A DNA stretch of 58,306 bases from Bacteroides neonati (GTDB lineage Bacteria; Bacteroidota; Bacteroidia; Bacteroidales; Bacteroidaceae), in assembly GCF_000499785.1 (NCBI RefSeq), contig NZ_HG726021.1, positions 1 through 58,306 on the forward strand, read 5' to 3'. Under the pieces are notes generated by a model. It saw only the letters and a list, made by a program, of their open reading frames with translations. It searched no databases and was not told where the DNA came from. This document shows, in pieces, positions 16,241-25,503 of the stretch. How positions within the stretch are numbered: position 1 is the first letter of the stretch; the number at the start of each line of letters is the position of its first letter. A program made the translations under genes and the position numbers.

Positions 16241-16263
16241 ACCTTAGCTAAAATCTGATTTGC

Positions 16264-16290
16264 AAAGGCAGCTCATAATGGGCTGCCTTT
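16264..16290 (+). terminator. Terminator after PepSY-like copy 2
   Basis: AAAGGCAGC and GCTGCCTTT form a perfect 9-bp stem. It can also end leftward transcription of the small lipoprotein gene that converges on it. Confidence 0.85.
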
Positions 16291-16305
16291 GCTCATAGTA
16301 AGCTA

Positions 16306-16488
16306 CTATTTATTGTGTCCGGGCGCATATCGCTTTGCCGATTTTTCACCGGTCATTTTCTTCACTTGTCCGGGAGGAATCGTTTTCACTTTGTTTGGTT
16401 TGGCTTTCACGTAAACATGGCTTGAACATGATGAAAAACTAAGACTTATGGCTACGATACAGATGAGGGGTAAAAAAACAGCTCTCAT
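16306..16488 (-). CDS. Small lipoprotein, often labelled quinol oxidase subunit 4-like (60 aa)
   Basis: Sixty residues with a lipoprotein signal (LSFSSCSSH, Cys21) and a short basic mature part containing PPGQVKKMTGEKSAKRYAPGHNK. This PPGQ-K-G-KSAK-APG pattern is common in tiny Bacteroidetes proteins that databases label quinol oxidase subunit 4. The label has no mechanistic support in the sequence: there is no membrane-spanning core. A small envelope lipoprotein is the safer description. Confidence 0.75.
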   Translation of the reverse strand: MRAVFLPLICIVAISLSFSSCSSHVYVKAKPNKVKTIPPGQVKKMTGEKSAKRYAPGHNK

Positions 16489-16558
16489 ATAATAAATTGG
16501 TTTAAGTTGATAATCGGTTCAAATATACGTAATTTCGTTAGTAAAGCAAGAAATTCGA

Positions 16559-17020
16559 TTATGTATTTGACGAAGCTGTGCGATGCTCAATCGAATAGTC
16601 TACGGCAACACATACCAGTATTCCGATGGTATAACATATCATATCGGACCATAAAAAACCATGCCCAAAGATCAACGCTCCAAGTGTATTACTTCGCACC
16701 ATATTTGCCCAGTCTGCTTGATATAGCTGGCTGAATTCTATGCCATAAGAAAAAAGTAAAGAGGCAATGCCCGTTTTCATTACAGATACCGGGACGAACA
16801 GAAAACGTAGCCCCAAATAGACCATAGCCGCCCAGAGTGTATCACCTGCATAAGCTGCGATGAACTCGGGCAATAGATCACTATACCTTCGCGAAGCCAG
16901 TCCTGCCAGTATTATCAGGAACGTGGCAGCTAAATAAACCCAACGTTTATACCTCACACTTAAGTTTTTAAATACACGCAAAATTATAAAAAGCAACAAG
17001 ATTCCGTTTGTGTTTCTCAT
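16559..17020 (-). CDS. DUF2809 family membrane protein (153 aa)
   Basis: The ATG start giving MRNTNGILLLF is preferred; the longer form would need TTG. Four to five transmembrane helices are visible, with DUF2809 signatures ASRRYSDLLPEFIAAYAGDTLWAAMVY, GIEFSQLYQADW and NTLGALIFGHGFLWSDMICY. These small integral membrane proteins have no established function; some resemble VanZ-like proteins in layout. It lies downstream of tamB on the same strand, separated by 250 bp with hairpins. Confidence 0.85.
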   Translation of the reverse strand: MRNTNGILLLFIILRVFKNLSVRYKRWVYLAATFLIILAGLASRRYSDLLPEFIAAYAGDTLWAAMVYLGLRFLFVPVSVMKTGIASLLFSYGIEFSQLYQADWANMVRSNTLGALIFGHGFLWSDMICYTIGILVCVAVDYSIEHRTASSNT

Positions 17021-17077
17021 CGTATACAAGGAAATAGGGATGAGAAATAACAGCTTGTTATATACATACTTAATTCT

Positions 17078-17147
17078 TTGAAAAAAGCTGGTGGCTTTCT
17101 ACAAAAAGATCGCCGGCTTTTTCAAATTTCCCACGAGCTTTTTTCAA
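17078..17147 (-). terminator. Complex inverted repeat between tamB and the DUF2809 gene
   Basis: TTGAAAAAAGCT (17078-17089) and AGCTTTTTTCAA (17136-17147) are perfect 12-bp inverted arms. Between them lies another partial pairing around GCCGGCTTTTT. It follows the tamB stop by 125 bp on the minus strand and is probably its transcription end. Confidence 0.5.
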
Positions 17148-17270
17148 AAGCCCGCCAGGTTCTCCGACTTTATTCGCGGGCCTTACAAATCAGGCAAAAA
17201 CAGTTTGGTCACTATGTTTAAAAAGGGTTGAAATCTGCTCGGAATAAAGTTCCCCTATCAGTCCGATGGT

Positions 17271-20200
17271 TTATTCCCTTTTATTCTTTGCCCTGGCCTT
17301 TTCTTCTACACTTTCCGACTGTTTCTTCAAGCGATTTAGCTTCCATCGGTTCCAGAAGAAGAGTTCGTTCCATTTATTAAAGTCCTTTTTATACATAATA
17401 CCAATTCCTTGTGTTGTCAGATTGGTTTTGGTGTAATAGCGATCATTCGTTTCGTTATATGCTTTCAAGCGTACCTCACCCGAACGGTTGAGTAGCCATT
17501 CTGCTTCGAAATCGCCCACAAAGTTGGTATTGGCCAATGGGTTATCGCGATACCCGAAATTTCCGTTAATGAGCAGGCGATTATTGAGCAGTTGTGCCGA
17601 GAGGATACCTTCGAATGTTTCGAGCTCGGAGAAACCTTTATCTCCCGTACTCAGGTTGGTTCCGAAATTCCAGTTATTGTTGTTGATGACCTGTGATAAC
17701 ATATTGTTAAGCTGCCCCGATAAGGTAGAAGACAGTACTGAGGTCATCATACTCGAACCTTGGTTGGTATTGGTATTGTCTTGCATATAAAATTTGCCGA
17801 TACCCAGCAGGTAGAGCATTTGCATATTCATCTGCTCCTCGGTGCTGATGTAGTTGCGCACTATCGCTTGTACATCGTCGCGCTCGTTCGGAATCTCTAT
17901 ACCCAACTTAATGGTAGGCCGCAGCAGAATGCCGGTGAGGTTCATCATACAATTCACCCGCACGTTGGGCTGTTGTGTGAGAGATCCTCCTTCGGGAATC
18001 AGGTCGTTCAACGAAGCTGATGCCACGGTATAGGTTGCCTTGATATCAAGTGTAGCATCAAGCGGAGGCCCGTTGAAGGTAATCGTACTTCCGTTTTCGA
18101 TGATAAAGTCTTTACGTATAATTTCCTGCAAGCTGAATTTATAGATACCTTGATCGATGTGATAGTTACCAAACATTTTCACATCGCCTTTATTGTAAAA
18201 CTCCGTACGGATATTGCCCGAACCGCGTCCGCTGATGTAGTCGCCAGCAATGGGATCCATAACGATCTTCATAGCCGCATCGGGTGTTACATCAACCAAT
18301 AGGTTGAGACGGATATTGGCACCGGATTCTCTTTCTTCTTCTTCCTGTTCTTGTTGTGCCTGTTCGTAGTCATTCATCAGGCGGATCGAATCGCGTTGAT
18401 TACGGGTGGGTGTTTTGTCGACAAACTTTATGAACTGATTGCTGGCAGCCGAGGCAACACTGCCGATGGTATAGGTAAAGGTGGTGTTGCGGTTGGTGGT
18501 CATACCCACATTGACATCGAGTCCTTGCGAATCGCCGTTGAGCAAAGCGTTTCCGGTTCCGTAAACGGTTCCGTAGAAAGGCATATCGGGAGATTCTTTC
18601 GTATCCATGACCAACATATTGTTGACATCGATGTCAAAACGATACTTCATGTCGCGGAAGTTCTGAAAGTGCAGATAGCCATCCATGCTTCCCTGATGCC
18701 CTTCGAGATCGGAGATGCGTATCTTCTTAAAGGTAATGCCGGTAGGAGCCAGGTGGATACTGTCATTCAGTGCAAAGGAGGTATTGAGAATGCCTACTTT
18801 GAGCGAAGCCCGGGTCATGACCGACCCATCGAGATTCAGCGCTTTGAATTTTCCGTAGAAATGCACTTTGCCCGTACCTCTCCCTTGAATGTTCTGCACA
18901 ATGTCCTTCATGTAGAACTCAAGGAACTTGATGTTGAGCGAATCGGCATCTATATAGAGATCGAGCCCGCTTGCCGGTTTTAGGGGATAGATATAGCCAT
19001 TGACACGTGTCTGGGCGTTGGTGCCGTCTTTGATACGGGCATCCAGAAAGATACCTTCCTTATCGTTATGCCACGCACCGTAGATGTCCATGTCGCCAAA
19101 TACGCCTTTGTTCAGGCTGAATCGCTTAATAAACAAACGGGTGTCGAGGACGGGCTTCTTAAGTAGTCCGCTTGCATAGGCAGTTCCGGTAGCGTCTCCC
19201 TCAAAATCAACATCTTTGATGTTGACCATATCGAATACATACCCCACGTTGATCTCTTTTAGGTTGACGCGGATGGTATCGCTCTCTTTGTCTGATACTC
19301 TACCGTTGATGCGTATAAAACGGTCACGGTGGCTGAAGTGAAAGTTATTCACATCGATATGCCCCGAATCGACAACAACCTGCGAAGGGTGTACTTGCCA
19401 CAGGGTGTCGTTGAGAATCACATCGGTAGGCTGTATGTCGACCACTGCTTTGAGTAGCGGTTTATCTCCGGGGGTACGGAAAAACTTGGCCACAGTGGAT
19501 AACTCTCCGCTGTAGGTCACGGCAGCATTGTTTCCCCAGTTTATGGTGGTGGTCAGCTCGTCGTCTTTGGCCAACGTGTTAAGCGAAACATTTACAGCTC
19601 CATTCTTTTTCATATTCGTAAACCGGGCGTGCGCGCGAAACTGATCCAATGGGTTTTCGCAGATGAATAATCCCGATTCGATAAACATATTGCCATATTG
19701 CAGATGCGGAAAATAACCTTCTATCCGTACCCGTTGAGCGGCATCATTAAAGTACCCCTTGATGGTAGAGTGGGTATACACCTTCAGCGGAATATCGAAA
19801 ACGGTCGATAAGAGATCTGTATTATAGATATTGATATCGAAGGTAAAGTTATTGAGCGATGTTGCTGCTTTCTTTTGTATCGGTATAAGAGAAGGTATGT
19901 AGCGGCGCATGATGTTGATCACGCTGGCGGGTACCGTGCGAAAGAGAAAGTCTCCTGCTACATCGGCTGTGATAAACTCAGAGGTGAGCTTCAATTGATT
20001 CTTATTACCGGGATGAGTAGCCGATATATTGAGGTTTCGCATGAAATACTCTTTCTCGGGCGCAACAAACAAAAAACTGTCTACATTGATCTCACCCACC
20101 ATTTGGTCAATACTGCCTCCTGTAAAGTTTGCCTTTACCTTAACCGAAAACTCTGCATTCTCGTATTTGGGAGTGAGATGCAGATCGTGTGGACGAACTT

Positions 20201-21764
20201 TGCTTATCTCAGCCAAAAAGTTGAACGTCGGTACCTTATCGGCCAAATTGACGCTTCCGTTGGCCACCAAAGAGCCGTTGGGATCGTTGACGGCCACTTT
20301 TCCGTTGAATCCGCCGCGTATATACTCACCGTCGAGCGTGATGTTCTCATAGGTATAGTTGCTGTATTCGATAGCGGCAATCAATCCTTTCAGTACCACA
20401 GCCGGCCGCTGTTTCTCGAAATGCTTGCCTTGTACATTGAGGTTAAAGGTAGTTTGTCCCCACTTATTGTCATTCAACAGCTTGCCCAGAGAGAAATTCT
20501 CGGTTTTTATACCCCCCGAATAAGAAAAGATCCCCTTCTCCTTGTTCGACCCTAACTTTAAGTCGGTACGAACGGAACCAATGCTGGTGCGAAGTGTACC
20601 GTAGGTAACCAAATCGGTAAAGTAACCCGATATTTCTCCGGTATAGGATACATCGCCCAAGCGTGTCAGGATAGGAGGTACTCCGTTGTAGTTCTGACTG
20701 AGGTTGCGCACAAGGAAACCAATTCCGTCTTTACTGGCCGATAAGCGCGACAGATTACCGAAGATATAGGTATTTTGCGGGTGAGACAGATCTTGCAGTG
20801 AAGCATCACCCCGTAATTGGAAATGGTTTCCGGCTGTAATCTCAAGTTTGGAGCAGTTCAGTTGATTCACCGTTCCGCTAACATCGATTCCTAACTCAAT
20901 CTCTTCTTTGAAGTTCGAGAGTGCAGGAACAAAAGGAGAGAAGTCTTTGAGTGTAATATGCGAAGGAAGCGTGCGGAATGAAAAATGAACCTGGTCGGCA
21001 AAATGCTTAAAAGCTCCCAAGCTGTCGTATTTCAAATGAATAGTATCCATTTTTAGCGAGGTACCCGGTAGGTCGATAAGGAAATTGTCGATATGCATCT
21101 TCTTGTCATTGGCAACAAGCTTCATACTCAGCTTTTTGAGAATGAACCCTGATCCTTCTTCAACACTCAGACGCTTGATCGAGGCATTGACCGAATCAGC
21201 TTGCAATGCTTTGAGCGATATATTGGCAATGATATTTTGTAGTTTGATATGTTTGGGATTGAACTTGCCCGGAGTCTCGGCTTCTGATAGTATGTCGTAG
21301 GTTATTCTGCCGCGTCGTATCAGAACAGAATTGATACGTAAGTCAATAGGACTGGCAGTCTTGGCCGTATCTTTCGGAGCAAATGCATCTATTACAAACT
21401 GAAAATTAGGTTTTGACTCAGGAGTTTGCTTGTTTAAGTTGATATTGAAACCAAACAGTTGTACACTACTAATGGCTATTTTCCCTTTCATCAAGGCAGG
21501 AATATCAAATTTAGCCGAAAGTCGGGTGACCTTTAGCATCTCTTTGCCCGAGCGGTCGTCAAGTAGCACATCGTCGATGATAATGCGGTTTAGCAATCCG
21601 ATATCTATCTTACCGATAGTTACTTGCGTGCCCATTATATGCGATAACTCCTCGGCAACAAATACGGTAATCCTTTGTTGAATATAAGGAATATTCAGCA
21701 AAACAATGGTTCCGATATATACTCCGAGTATAATACCTACGATCCAGCGTACGGTCTTCTTCAG
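17271..21764 (-). CDS. tamB: TamB-like translocation and assembly module protein (DUF490)
   Basis: A protein of about 1,497 residues with an N-terminal membrane anchor, a very long stretch of repetitive beta-strand sequence (AsmA/TamB-type) and a C-terminal TamB domain ending near FGYRDNPLANTNFVGDFEAEWLLNRSGEVRLKAYNETNDRYY. TamB proteins span the periplasm and carry phospholipids or help insert outer-membrane proteins. The only ATG/GTG/TTG-type start (TTG at 21701) would cut through the membrane helix. In-frame sequence continues to a stop at 21782 and encodes LKKTVRWIVGIILGVYIGTIVLL, so I place the start at the CTG at 21764 (reading M-K-K-T-V-R-W). Divergent from tsaD, now separated from it by an inserted cassette. 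Confidence 0.88.
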   Translation of the reverse strand: MKKTVRWIVGIILGVYIGTIVLLNIPYIQQRITVFVAEELSHIMGTQVTIGKIDIGLLNRIIIDDVLLDDRSGKEMLKVTRLSAKFDIPALMKGKIAISSVQLFGFNINLNKQTPESKPNFQFVIDAFAPKDTAKTASPIDLRINSVLIRRGRITYDILSEAETPGKFNPKHIKLQNIIANISLKALQADSVNASIKRLSVEEGSGFILKKLSMKLVANDKKMHIDNFLIDLPGTSLKMDTIHLKYDSLGAFKHFADQVHFSFRTLPSHITLKDFSPFVPALSNFKEEIELGIDVSGTVNQLNCSKLEITAGNHFQLRGDASLQDLSHPQNTYIFGNLSRLSASKDGIGFLVRNLSQNYNGVPPILTRLGDVSYTGEISGYFTDLVTYGTLRTSIGSVRTDLKLGSNKEKGIFSYSGGIKTENFSLGKLLNDNKWGQTTFNLNVQGKHFEKQRPAVVLKGLIAAIEYSNYTYENITLDGEYIRGGFNGKVAVNDPNGSLVANGSVNLADKVPTFNFLAEISKVRPHDLHLTPKYENAEFSVKVKANFTGGSIDQMVGEINVDSFLFVAPEKEYFMRNLNISATHPGNKNQLKLTSEFITADVAGDFLFRTVPASVINIMRRYIPSLIPIQKKAATSLNNFTFDINIYNTDLLSTVFDIPLKVYTHSTIKGYFNDAAQRVRIEGYFPHLQYGNMFIESGLFICENPLDQFRAHARFTNMKKNGAVNVSLNTLAKDDELTTTINWGNNAAVTYSGELSTVAKFFRTPGDKPLLKAVVDIQPTDVILNDTLWQVHPSQVVVDSGHIDVNNFHFSHRDRFIRINGRVSDKESDTIRVNLKEINVGYVFDMVNIKDVDFEGDATGTAYASGLLKKPVLDTRLFIKRFSLNKGVFGDMDIYGAWHNDKEGIFLDARIKDGTNAQTRVNGYIYPLKPASGLDLYIDADSLNIKFLEFYMKDIVQNIQGRGTGKVHFYGKFKALNLDGSVMTRASLKVGILNTSFALNDSIHLAPTGITFKKIRISDLEGHQGSMDGYLHFQNFRDMKYRFDIDVNNMLVMDTKESPDMPFYGTVYGTGNALLNGDSQGLDVNVGMTTNRNTTFTYTIGSVASAASNQFIKFVDKTPTRNQRDSIRLMNDYEQAQQEQEEEERESGANIRLNLLVDVTPDAAMKIVMDPIAGDYISGRGSGNIRTEFYNKGDVKMFGNYHIDQGIYKFSLQEIIRKDFIIENGSTITFNGPPLDATLDIKATYTVASASLNDLIPEGGSLTQQPNVRVNCMMNLTGILLRPTIKLGIEIPNERDDVQAIVRNYISTEEQMNMQMLYLLGIGKFYMQDNTNTNQGSSMMTSVLSSTLSGQLNNMLSQVINNNNWNFGTNLSTGDKGFSELETFEGILSAQLLNNRLLINGNFGYRDNPLANTNFVGDFEAEWLLNRSGEVRLKAYNETNDRYYTKTNLTTQGIGIMYKKDFNKWNELFFWNRWKLNRLKKQSESVEEKARAKNKRE

Positions 21765-21779
21765 CGTTCTGATAAGCGG

Positions 21780-22249
21780 TTATTTTAATTTAGCCAACAA
21801 AAATATAAAATATTATGTTACGAATCCTACTTTTATCACTAAAATTAATATACCTTTTCGTATTCTAAAATGAGATGTGAATGCCCTTAAAAGGTATCCG
21901 TCAAAAAAATGAAAGCTATTATGCCTAACCACATGTGTGGGTTTAAAATAAGGACTGGTTCTGTTGTCAAATATGCCTTATTCAAATTTCCTAATTATAC
22001 GCATTGCAAAAACGATACAAAAAAAGAACAGTTCTTAGTGAATTGTTATTTTAATGATAGTGTAATATAAATGAAACGGCTTGTAAATAATATATATACA
22101 GTTTCTTTATAGACAAAATCTATTAAGAATGAGTCAAAAATAATACTTGTCGATTAATAGAAAAAAAACTGCTTTTATGAACTTTATTTTGTATGGATTT
22201 GTTTCATTAAGTAGGTCTCATTAATTATAAACCATTAAAAAACAGTTTT
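21780..22249. other. Gene-free region with left copy of 17-bp repeat
   Basis: It holds the tamB 5' flank, then GAATCCTACTTTTATCA at 21822-21838 (identical to 28555-28571), then about 400 bp of AT-rich DNA without a supported gene in front of the amidase gene. I place the left border of the inserted cassette just after the repeat. Confidence 0.6.
21822..21838 (+). repeat. 17-bp direct repeat, left copy
   Basis: GAATCCTACTTTTATCA is identical to 28555-28571. Flanking positions also agree with only transitions between them (TGYTRY before, YTA after). It lies 60 bp from the tamB start side of the intergenic region. Confidence 0.75.
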
Positions 22250-23353
22250 ATGAAAGGAAAACATCTAACGCTATGTTTTTTTGCTATCTTTATGCTAAGT
22301 ACTCAGGGTGTTTTCCCTTGTACTGGTATTTTTCTTAAAAGTGAAAAAAATGAATATGTTCTTGCCCGCACAATGGAGTGGGGTACATTCAACCTTGACT
22401 CAAAGTTGGCTATTATACCAAGAGGTGTATCTATGATTGGCGAAACTCCAGATGGCAAAACAGGAAAACAGTGGACGTCACGTTACGGGGCGGTAGGTAT
22501 ATCACTCGCAAATGCACCTATACTTGGGGAAGGAATCAATGAAAAAGGTTTGTCAATGGGAGTCTTTTACTTTCCCGGATATGCCAGTTATAAGCCATTC
22601 GATAAAAGCGAAGCCGCTAAAGGAATTTCTGTGCTTCAATTAGGTACATACCTTCTTACACAGTTCTCAACAGTTGATGAGGTGAAAAAAGGACTCTCTG
22701 AAATAGTCATTGTACCGATGATTTGGGAATCGATCAATTCAGTTCCTCCTGTACATTGGAGAATTGCCGATAAATCGGGAAAGGTAATTGTTCTTGAAAT
22801 TATTAATAATGGCGAAGTGAAAGTGTATGATTCTGAAATAGGAATTATAACCAATTCACCGACATACGACTGGCAATTAACAAACCTTCGCAATTATGTA
22901 AATCTTCATTCGGTTCCTGCCAATGATAAAGAGGTAATGGGTGTTCTCAAGTTGTCTCCATTTGGGGTTGGCTCCGGCTTTTTAGGTATTCCGGGCGATT
23001 TTACCCCTCCATCACGATTTGTACGTGCCACTGCTTATTGTGCTACTGCTCCTGCTTTGTCGGATGCATATAAGTTGATGAGTCAGGCCTTTGTTATTCT
23101 TGATAATTTTAATATTCCTATCGGTTCGGTATATCCCTATCATAAAGCTCCTGATCTTCCATCATCTACGCAATGGACAAGTGTAAGCGATGTTACTAAT
23201 ATTGAGTTTTATTATACAACTTACTTCAACCGACAGATTCGGAAACTTGATTTGAAAGCGATTGATTTTGGAAAGGTTAAGCTTCAGGTAATACCTTTGG
23301 ATAGAGTAGAAAAGCAAAATATAGAAGAAATTACTATTCATGCGAATAAGTAG
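22250..23353 (+). CDS. Choloylglycine hydrolase (bile salt hydrolase) family amidase
   Basis: A 367-residue exported Ntn hydrolase. The signal peptide ends at FPC, making Cys24 the new N-terminal nucleophile (CTGIFL). Arg40 in ARTMEWG follows with the same 16-residue spacing as Cys2/Arg18 in bile salt hydrolases; Asn in INEKGLSMG and in ITNSPTYDWQ, and Arg in LTNLRNY complete the site. Family members cleave the amide bond of conjugated bile acids or penicillin V; the choice cannot be made from sequence alone. It ends in a strong hairpin of its own and opens a cassette of exported hydrolases absent from the usual tamB/tsaD neighbourhood. Confidence 0.88.
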   Translation: MKGKHLTLCFFAIFMLSTQGVFPCTGIFLKSEKNEYVLARTMEWGTFNLDSKLAIIPRGVSMIGETPDGKTGKQWTSRYGAVGISLANAPILGEGINEKGLSMGVFYFPGYASYKPFDKSEAAKGISVLQLGTYLLTQFSTVDEVKKGLSEIVIVPMIWESINSVPPVHWRIADKSGKVIVLEIINNGEVKVYDSEIGIITNSPTYDWQLTNLRNYVNLHSVPANDKEVMGVLKLSPFGVGSGFLGIPGDFTPPSRFVRATAYCATAPALSDAYKLMSQAFVILDNFNIPIGSVYPYHKAPDLPSSTQWTSVSDVTNIEFYYTTYFNRQIRKLDLKAIDFGKVKLQVIPLDRVEKQNIEEITIHANK

Positions 23354-23400
23354 TTACCTTTAGATTCGACAGGTTTTCTGTGGTAATGTCTTGATTTTCG

Positions 23401-23450
23401 AAGATCTTATTCGATAAATCACTTTTTTGATTATTGAATAAGATCTTTTA
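23401..23450 (+). terminator. Long hairpin terminator after the amidase gene
   Basis: AAGATCTTATTC (23401-23412) and GAATAAGATCTT (23436-23447) are perfect arms, and inside them AATCA pairs with TGATT. TTTA follows. Confidence 0.88.
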
Positions 23451-23472
23451 TACTAACTGAATTAGCAAGTAC

Positions 23473-23492
23473 TTTCAACTACTGATTCGCAT
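23473..23492 (+). repeat. 20-bp imperfect repeat, left copy
   Basis: TTTCAACTACTGATTCGCAT matches 28412-28431 (TTTCAATTGCTGATTCGCAT) at 18 of 20 positions, both differences being transitions. The two copies bracket the four genes downstream of the amidase. Confidence 0.6.
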
Positions 23493-23507
23493 TAATAATT
23501 GATTGAT

Positions 23508-24626
23508 ATGAAAAAGCTCAAGCTAAGCATTTTAGCACTATTGACTTTATTGAGTTCTGGTGTATACAGCCAAGAAACCAAGAATCAAAAAGAAATGATT
23601 GACCTAACGGTTAATACGTTTTGCAAACCTCGTAAAGAAAATACGGAAAAGTTGTACGAACAAATCACTCTTTCCAACGGCAAACAAAAAGTAACTATTG
23701 ATAATTTTGTTCGTGCTGAGACGGACAACTATTTCAAAATAAGAACGGATGACGGTTGCTTTGGTAAACTGTGTCATAACAGCGGACCAGCAGATGTTAC
23801 ACATCAGTCGATTATCCGCACCAATCGAGATACAAGGTATTCCTACGGTATTTTTGATCTAAGTAGTCCACTGACTATTACATTGCCCGACACCAAAGGA
23901 CGATTTCAGTCAATGATGGTTATCAATGAAGACTCTTACATTCGTGTGTTTTATGAGCCCGGATCTTATACATTTACAAAAGAAAATACAGGTACCGAGT
24001 TCATTCACATAACCATCAGAACGTTGGTAGACCCCAATAGTGCAGAAGATAATGAAATAGTATCTGCAATACAAGATGCTATTATTGTTGAACAAGCAAA
24101 TACGGGTAAATTAGATATTCCGGATTGGGATCAGGAAAGTCTTACCAAAACTCGTAACCTACTTTTAGCATTGGCCAAAGATTTACCCAACAGCAAAGCG
24201 GCTTTTGGTACAGAGTGGGAAGTAACCCAAGTACGCCAGCTCTTGGGTACAGCCGGCGGTTATGGCGGAAATCCGGAAAAAGATGCCATTTATCTCAATT
24301 TTAATCCACCTAATGATGATGGGGTAACAGCATATACTTTAACCTTGAAGGATGTGCCTGTTGATGCGTTTTGGTCTGTTTCACTATACAATGCAAAAGG
24401 CTATTACGAGGTGAATAAGTACAATAGCTATAACTTTAATTCTATTACATCCAAGAAGAATGCAGACGGCAGTGTGACCATACATTTTGGGGGAGATCCC
24501 AATCAGCCTAACTTTCTATATATCATGAAAGGATGGAATTATATGATACGGCTGTACAGACCTCGCCATGAAATACTCAATGGTACTTGGAAATGTCCTG
24601 AGCTGGTAGAAGTGAAAAATAATTAA
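23508..24626 (+). CDS. DUF1254/DUF1214 domain exported protein (372 aa)
   Basis: Start taken at the ATG giving MKKLKLSILALLTLL; a TTG three codons earlier is less likely. A signal peptide ends at VYSQ. The N-terminal part fits DUF1254 (VRAETDNYFKIRT, YSYGIFDLSSPLTITLPD) and the C-terminal part DUF1214 (DAFWSVSLYNAKGYYEVNKYNSYNFN and FLYIMKGWNYMIRLYRPRHEIL). Proteins of this pair of domains are periplasmic and of unknown activity. It is 18 bp upstream of the outer-membrane barrel gene and probably co-transcribed with it and the amidohydrolase. Confidence 0.85.
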   Translation: MKKLKLSILALLTLLSSGVYSQETKNQKEMIDLTVNTFCKPRKENTEKLYEQITLSNGKQKVTIDNFVRAETDNYFKIRTDDGCFGKLCHNSGPADVTHQSIIRTNRDTRYSYGIFDLSSPLTITLPDTKGRFQSMMVINEDSYIRVFYEPGSYTFTKENTGTEFIHITIRTLVDPNSAEDNEIVSAIQDAIIVEQANTGKLDIPDWDQESLTKTRNLLLALAKDLPNSKAAFGTEWEVTQVRQLLGTAGGYGGNPEKDAIYLNFNPPNDDGVTAYTLTLKDVPVDAFWSVSLYNAKGYYEVNKYNSYNFNSITSKKNADGSVTIHFGGDPNQPNFLYIMKGWNYMIRLYRPRHEILNGTWKCPELVEVKNN

Positions 24627-24644
24627 GACGATACTATTTGTAAA

Positions 24645-25448
24645 ATGAATAACAAAATGAAAATCAATTATCTACTTGTTATTATGTTGGTTTCTGTGTC
24701 AGCCAAGCTTTATGCGCAGGAAGATGCTGCGGAATTAGCAAAAAAACTGTCAAATCCTGTTGCAGCATTGGTTAGCGTTCCTCTACAAAACAATATGGAT
24801 CTGGGTATTGGAGTACTCAAAGGGGGGCGCTATACCTTAAATCTTCAGCCGGTCATTCCATTTACCATCAGTAAAAAAGTCAATTTGATTACAAGAATAA
24901 TTGTACCTATTGTATCACAGTATAATGTTAGTGGCTCTTCCGCTGTAGAATCAGGCATATCCGATATTGTAGCCAGCGCTTTCTTTTCGCCTATTAACAG
25001 TACTGACAAAATAACCTGGGGAGTTGGACCGGTGCTTTTGCTTCCAACCGGAAGTAATGAATTTCTTACTGCTAAGAAGTTAGGCGTAGGACCAACAGCA
25101 GTTATACTCCAGCAATCCGGAGGATGGACATATGGAGCGCTTATAAACCAGATATGGAGTATTGCAGGATCATCATCAAGGAGTGATATAAGCCAGATGT
25201 ACATGAATCCATTTATCAGCCATAACTGGAAAAGTGGTGCAGGTATAACTGCGAATATTGATTGGACTCAAAACTGGAAAGATAATACAGGTAGTGTAAC
25301 ATTAACAACTATGTTCTCGGGAGTAACATCGTTTGGTAAACAAAAAGTGAGTATAGGCGTTGGTCCTCGTTTTAACTTGTACGCACCTACTGCCGTTAAG
25401 TCAAAATTTGGTTTGCGGGCAACTCTTATATTTTTATTCCCGAAATAA
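24645..25448 (+). CDS. Outer-membrane beta-barrel protein, transporter-like (267 aa)
   Basis: A signal peptide (ending AKLYAQ) is followed by alternating amphipathic strands through to the C-terminal aromatic/Leu-rich strand GLRATLIFLFPK. Motifs WGVGPVLLLPTG, LGVGPTAVILQQ and VSIGVGPRFNLYAPT resemble the family of outer-membrane proteins annotated as transporter or neuromedin U in Bacteroidetes and Proteobacteria. Likely a channel or passive pore for substrates of the neighbouring hydrolases; that is inference from context. An alternative ATG 12 bp downstream is possible. Confidence 0.78.
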   Translation: MNNKMKINYLLVIMLVSVSAKLYAQEDAAELAKKLSNPVAALVSVPLQNNMDLGIGVLKGGRYTLNLQPVIPFTISKKVNLITRIIVPIVSQYNVSGSSAVESGISDIVASAFFSPINSTDKITWGVGPVLLLPTGSNEFLTAKKLGVGPTAVILQQSGGWTYGALINQIWSIAGSSSRSDISQMYMNPFISHNWKSGAGITANIDWTQNWKDNTGSVTLTTMFSGVTSFGKQKVSIGVGPRFNLYAPTAVKSKFGLRATLIFLFPK

Positions 25449-25503
25449 ACAGGCAAAAACTAAAATGAATTCTAAGTACAAAAAACGAAAAAAAATAAGT
25501 ATT

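Noticed and set aside
16306..16488. Quinol oxidase subunit 4 as a real function for the tiny lipoprotein
   Set aside because: The protein has a lipoprotein signal and a short basic tail with no membrane core or redox site, and no oxidase genes lie nearby.
19875..20555. 226-codon plus-strand frame inside tamB
   Set aside because: It lies opposite the well-supported tamB coding strand, has no promoter box and shows antisense composition.
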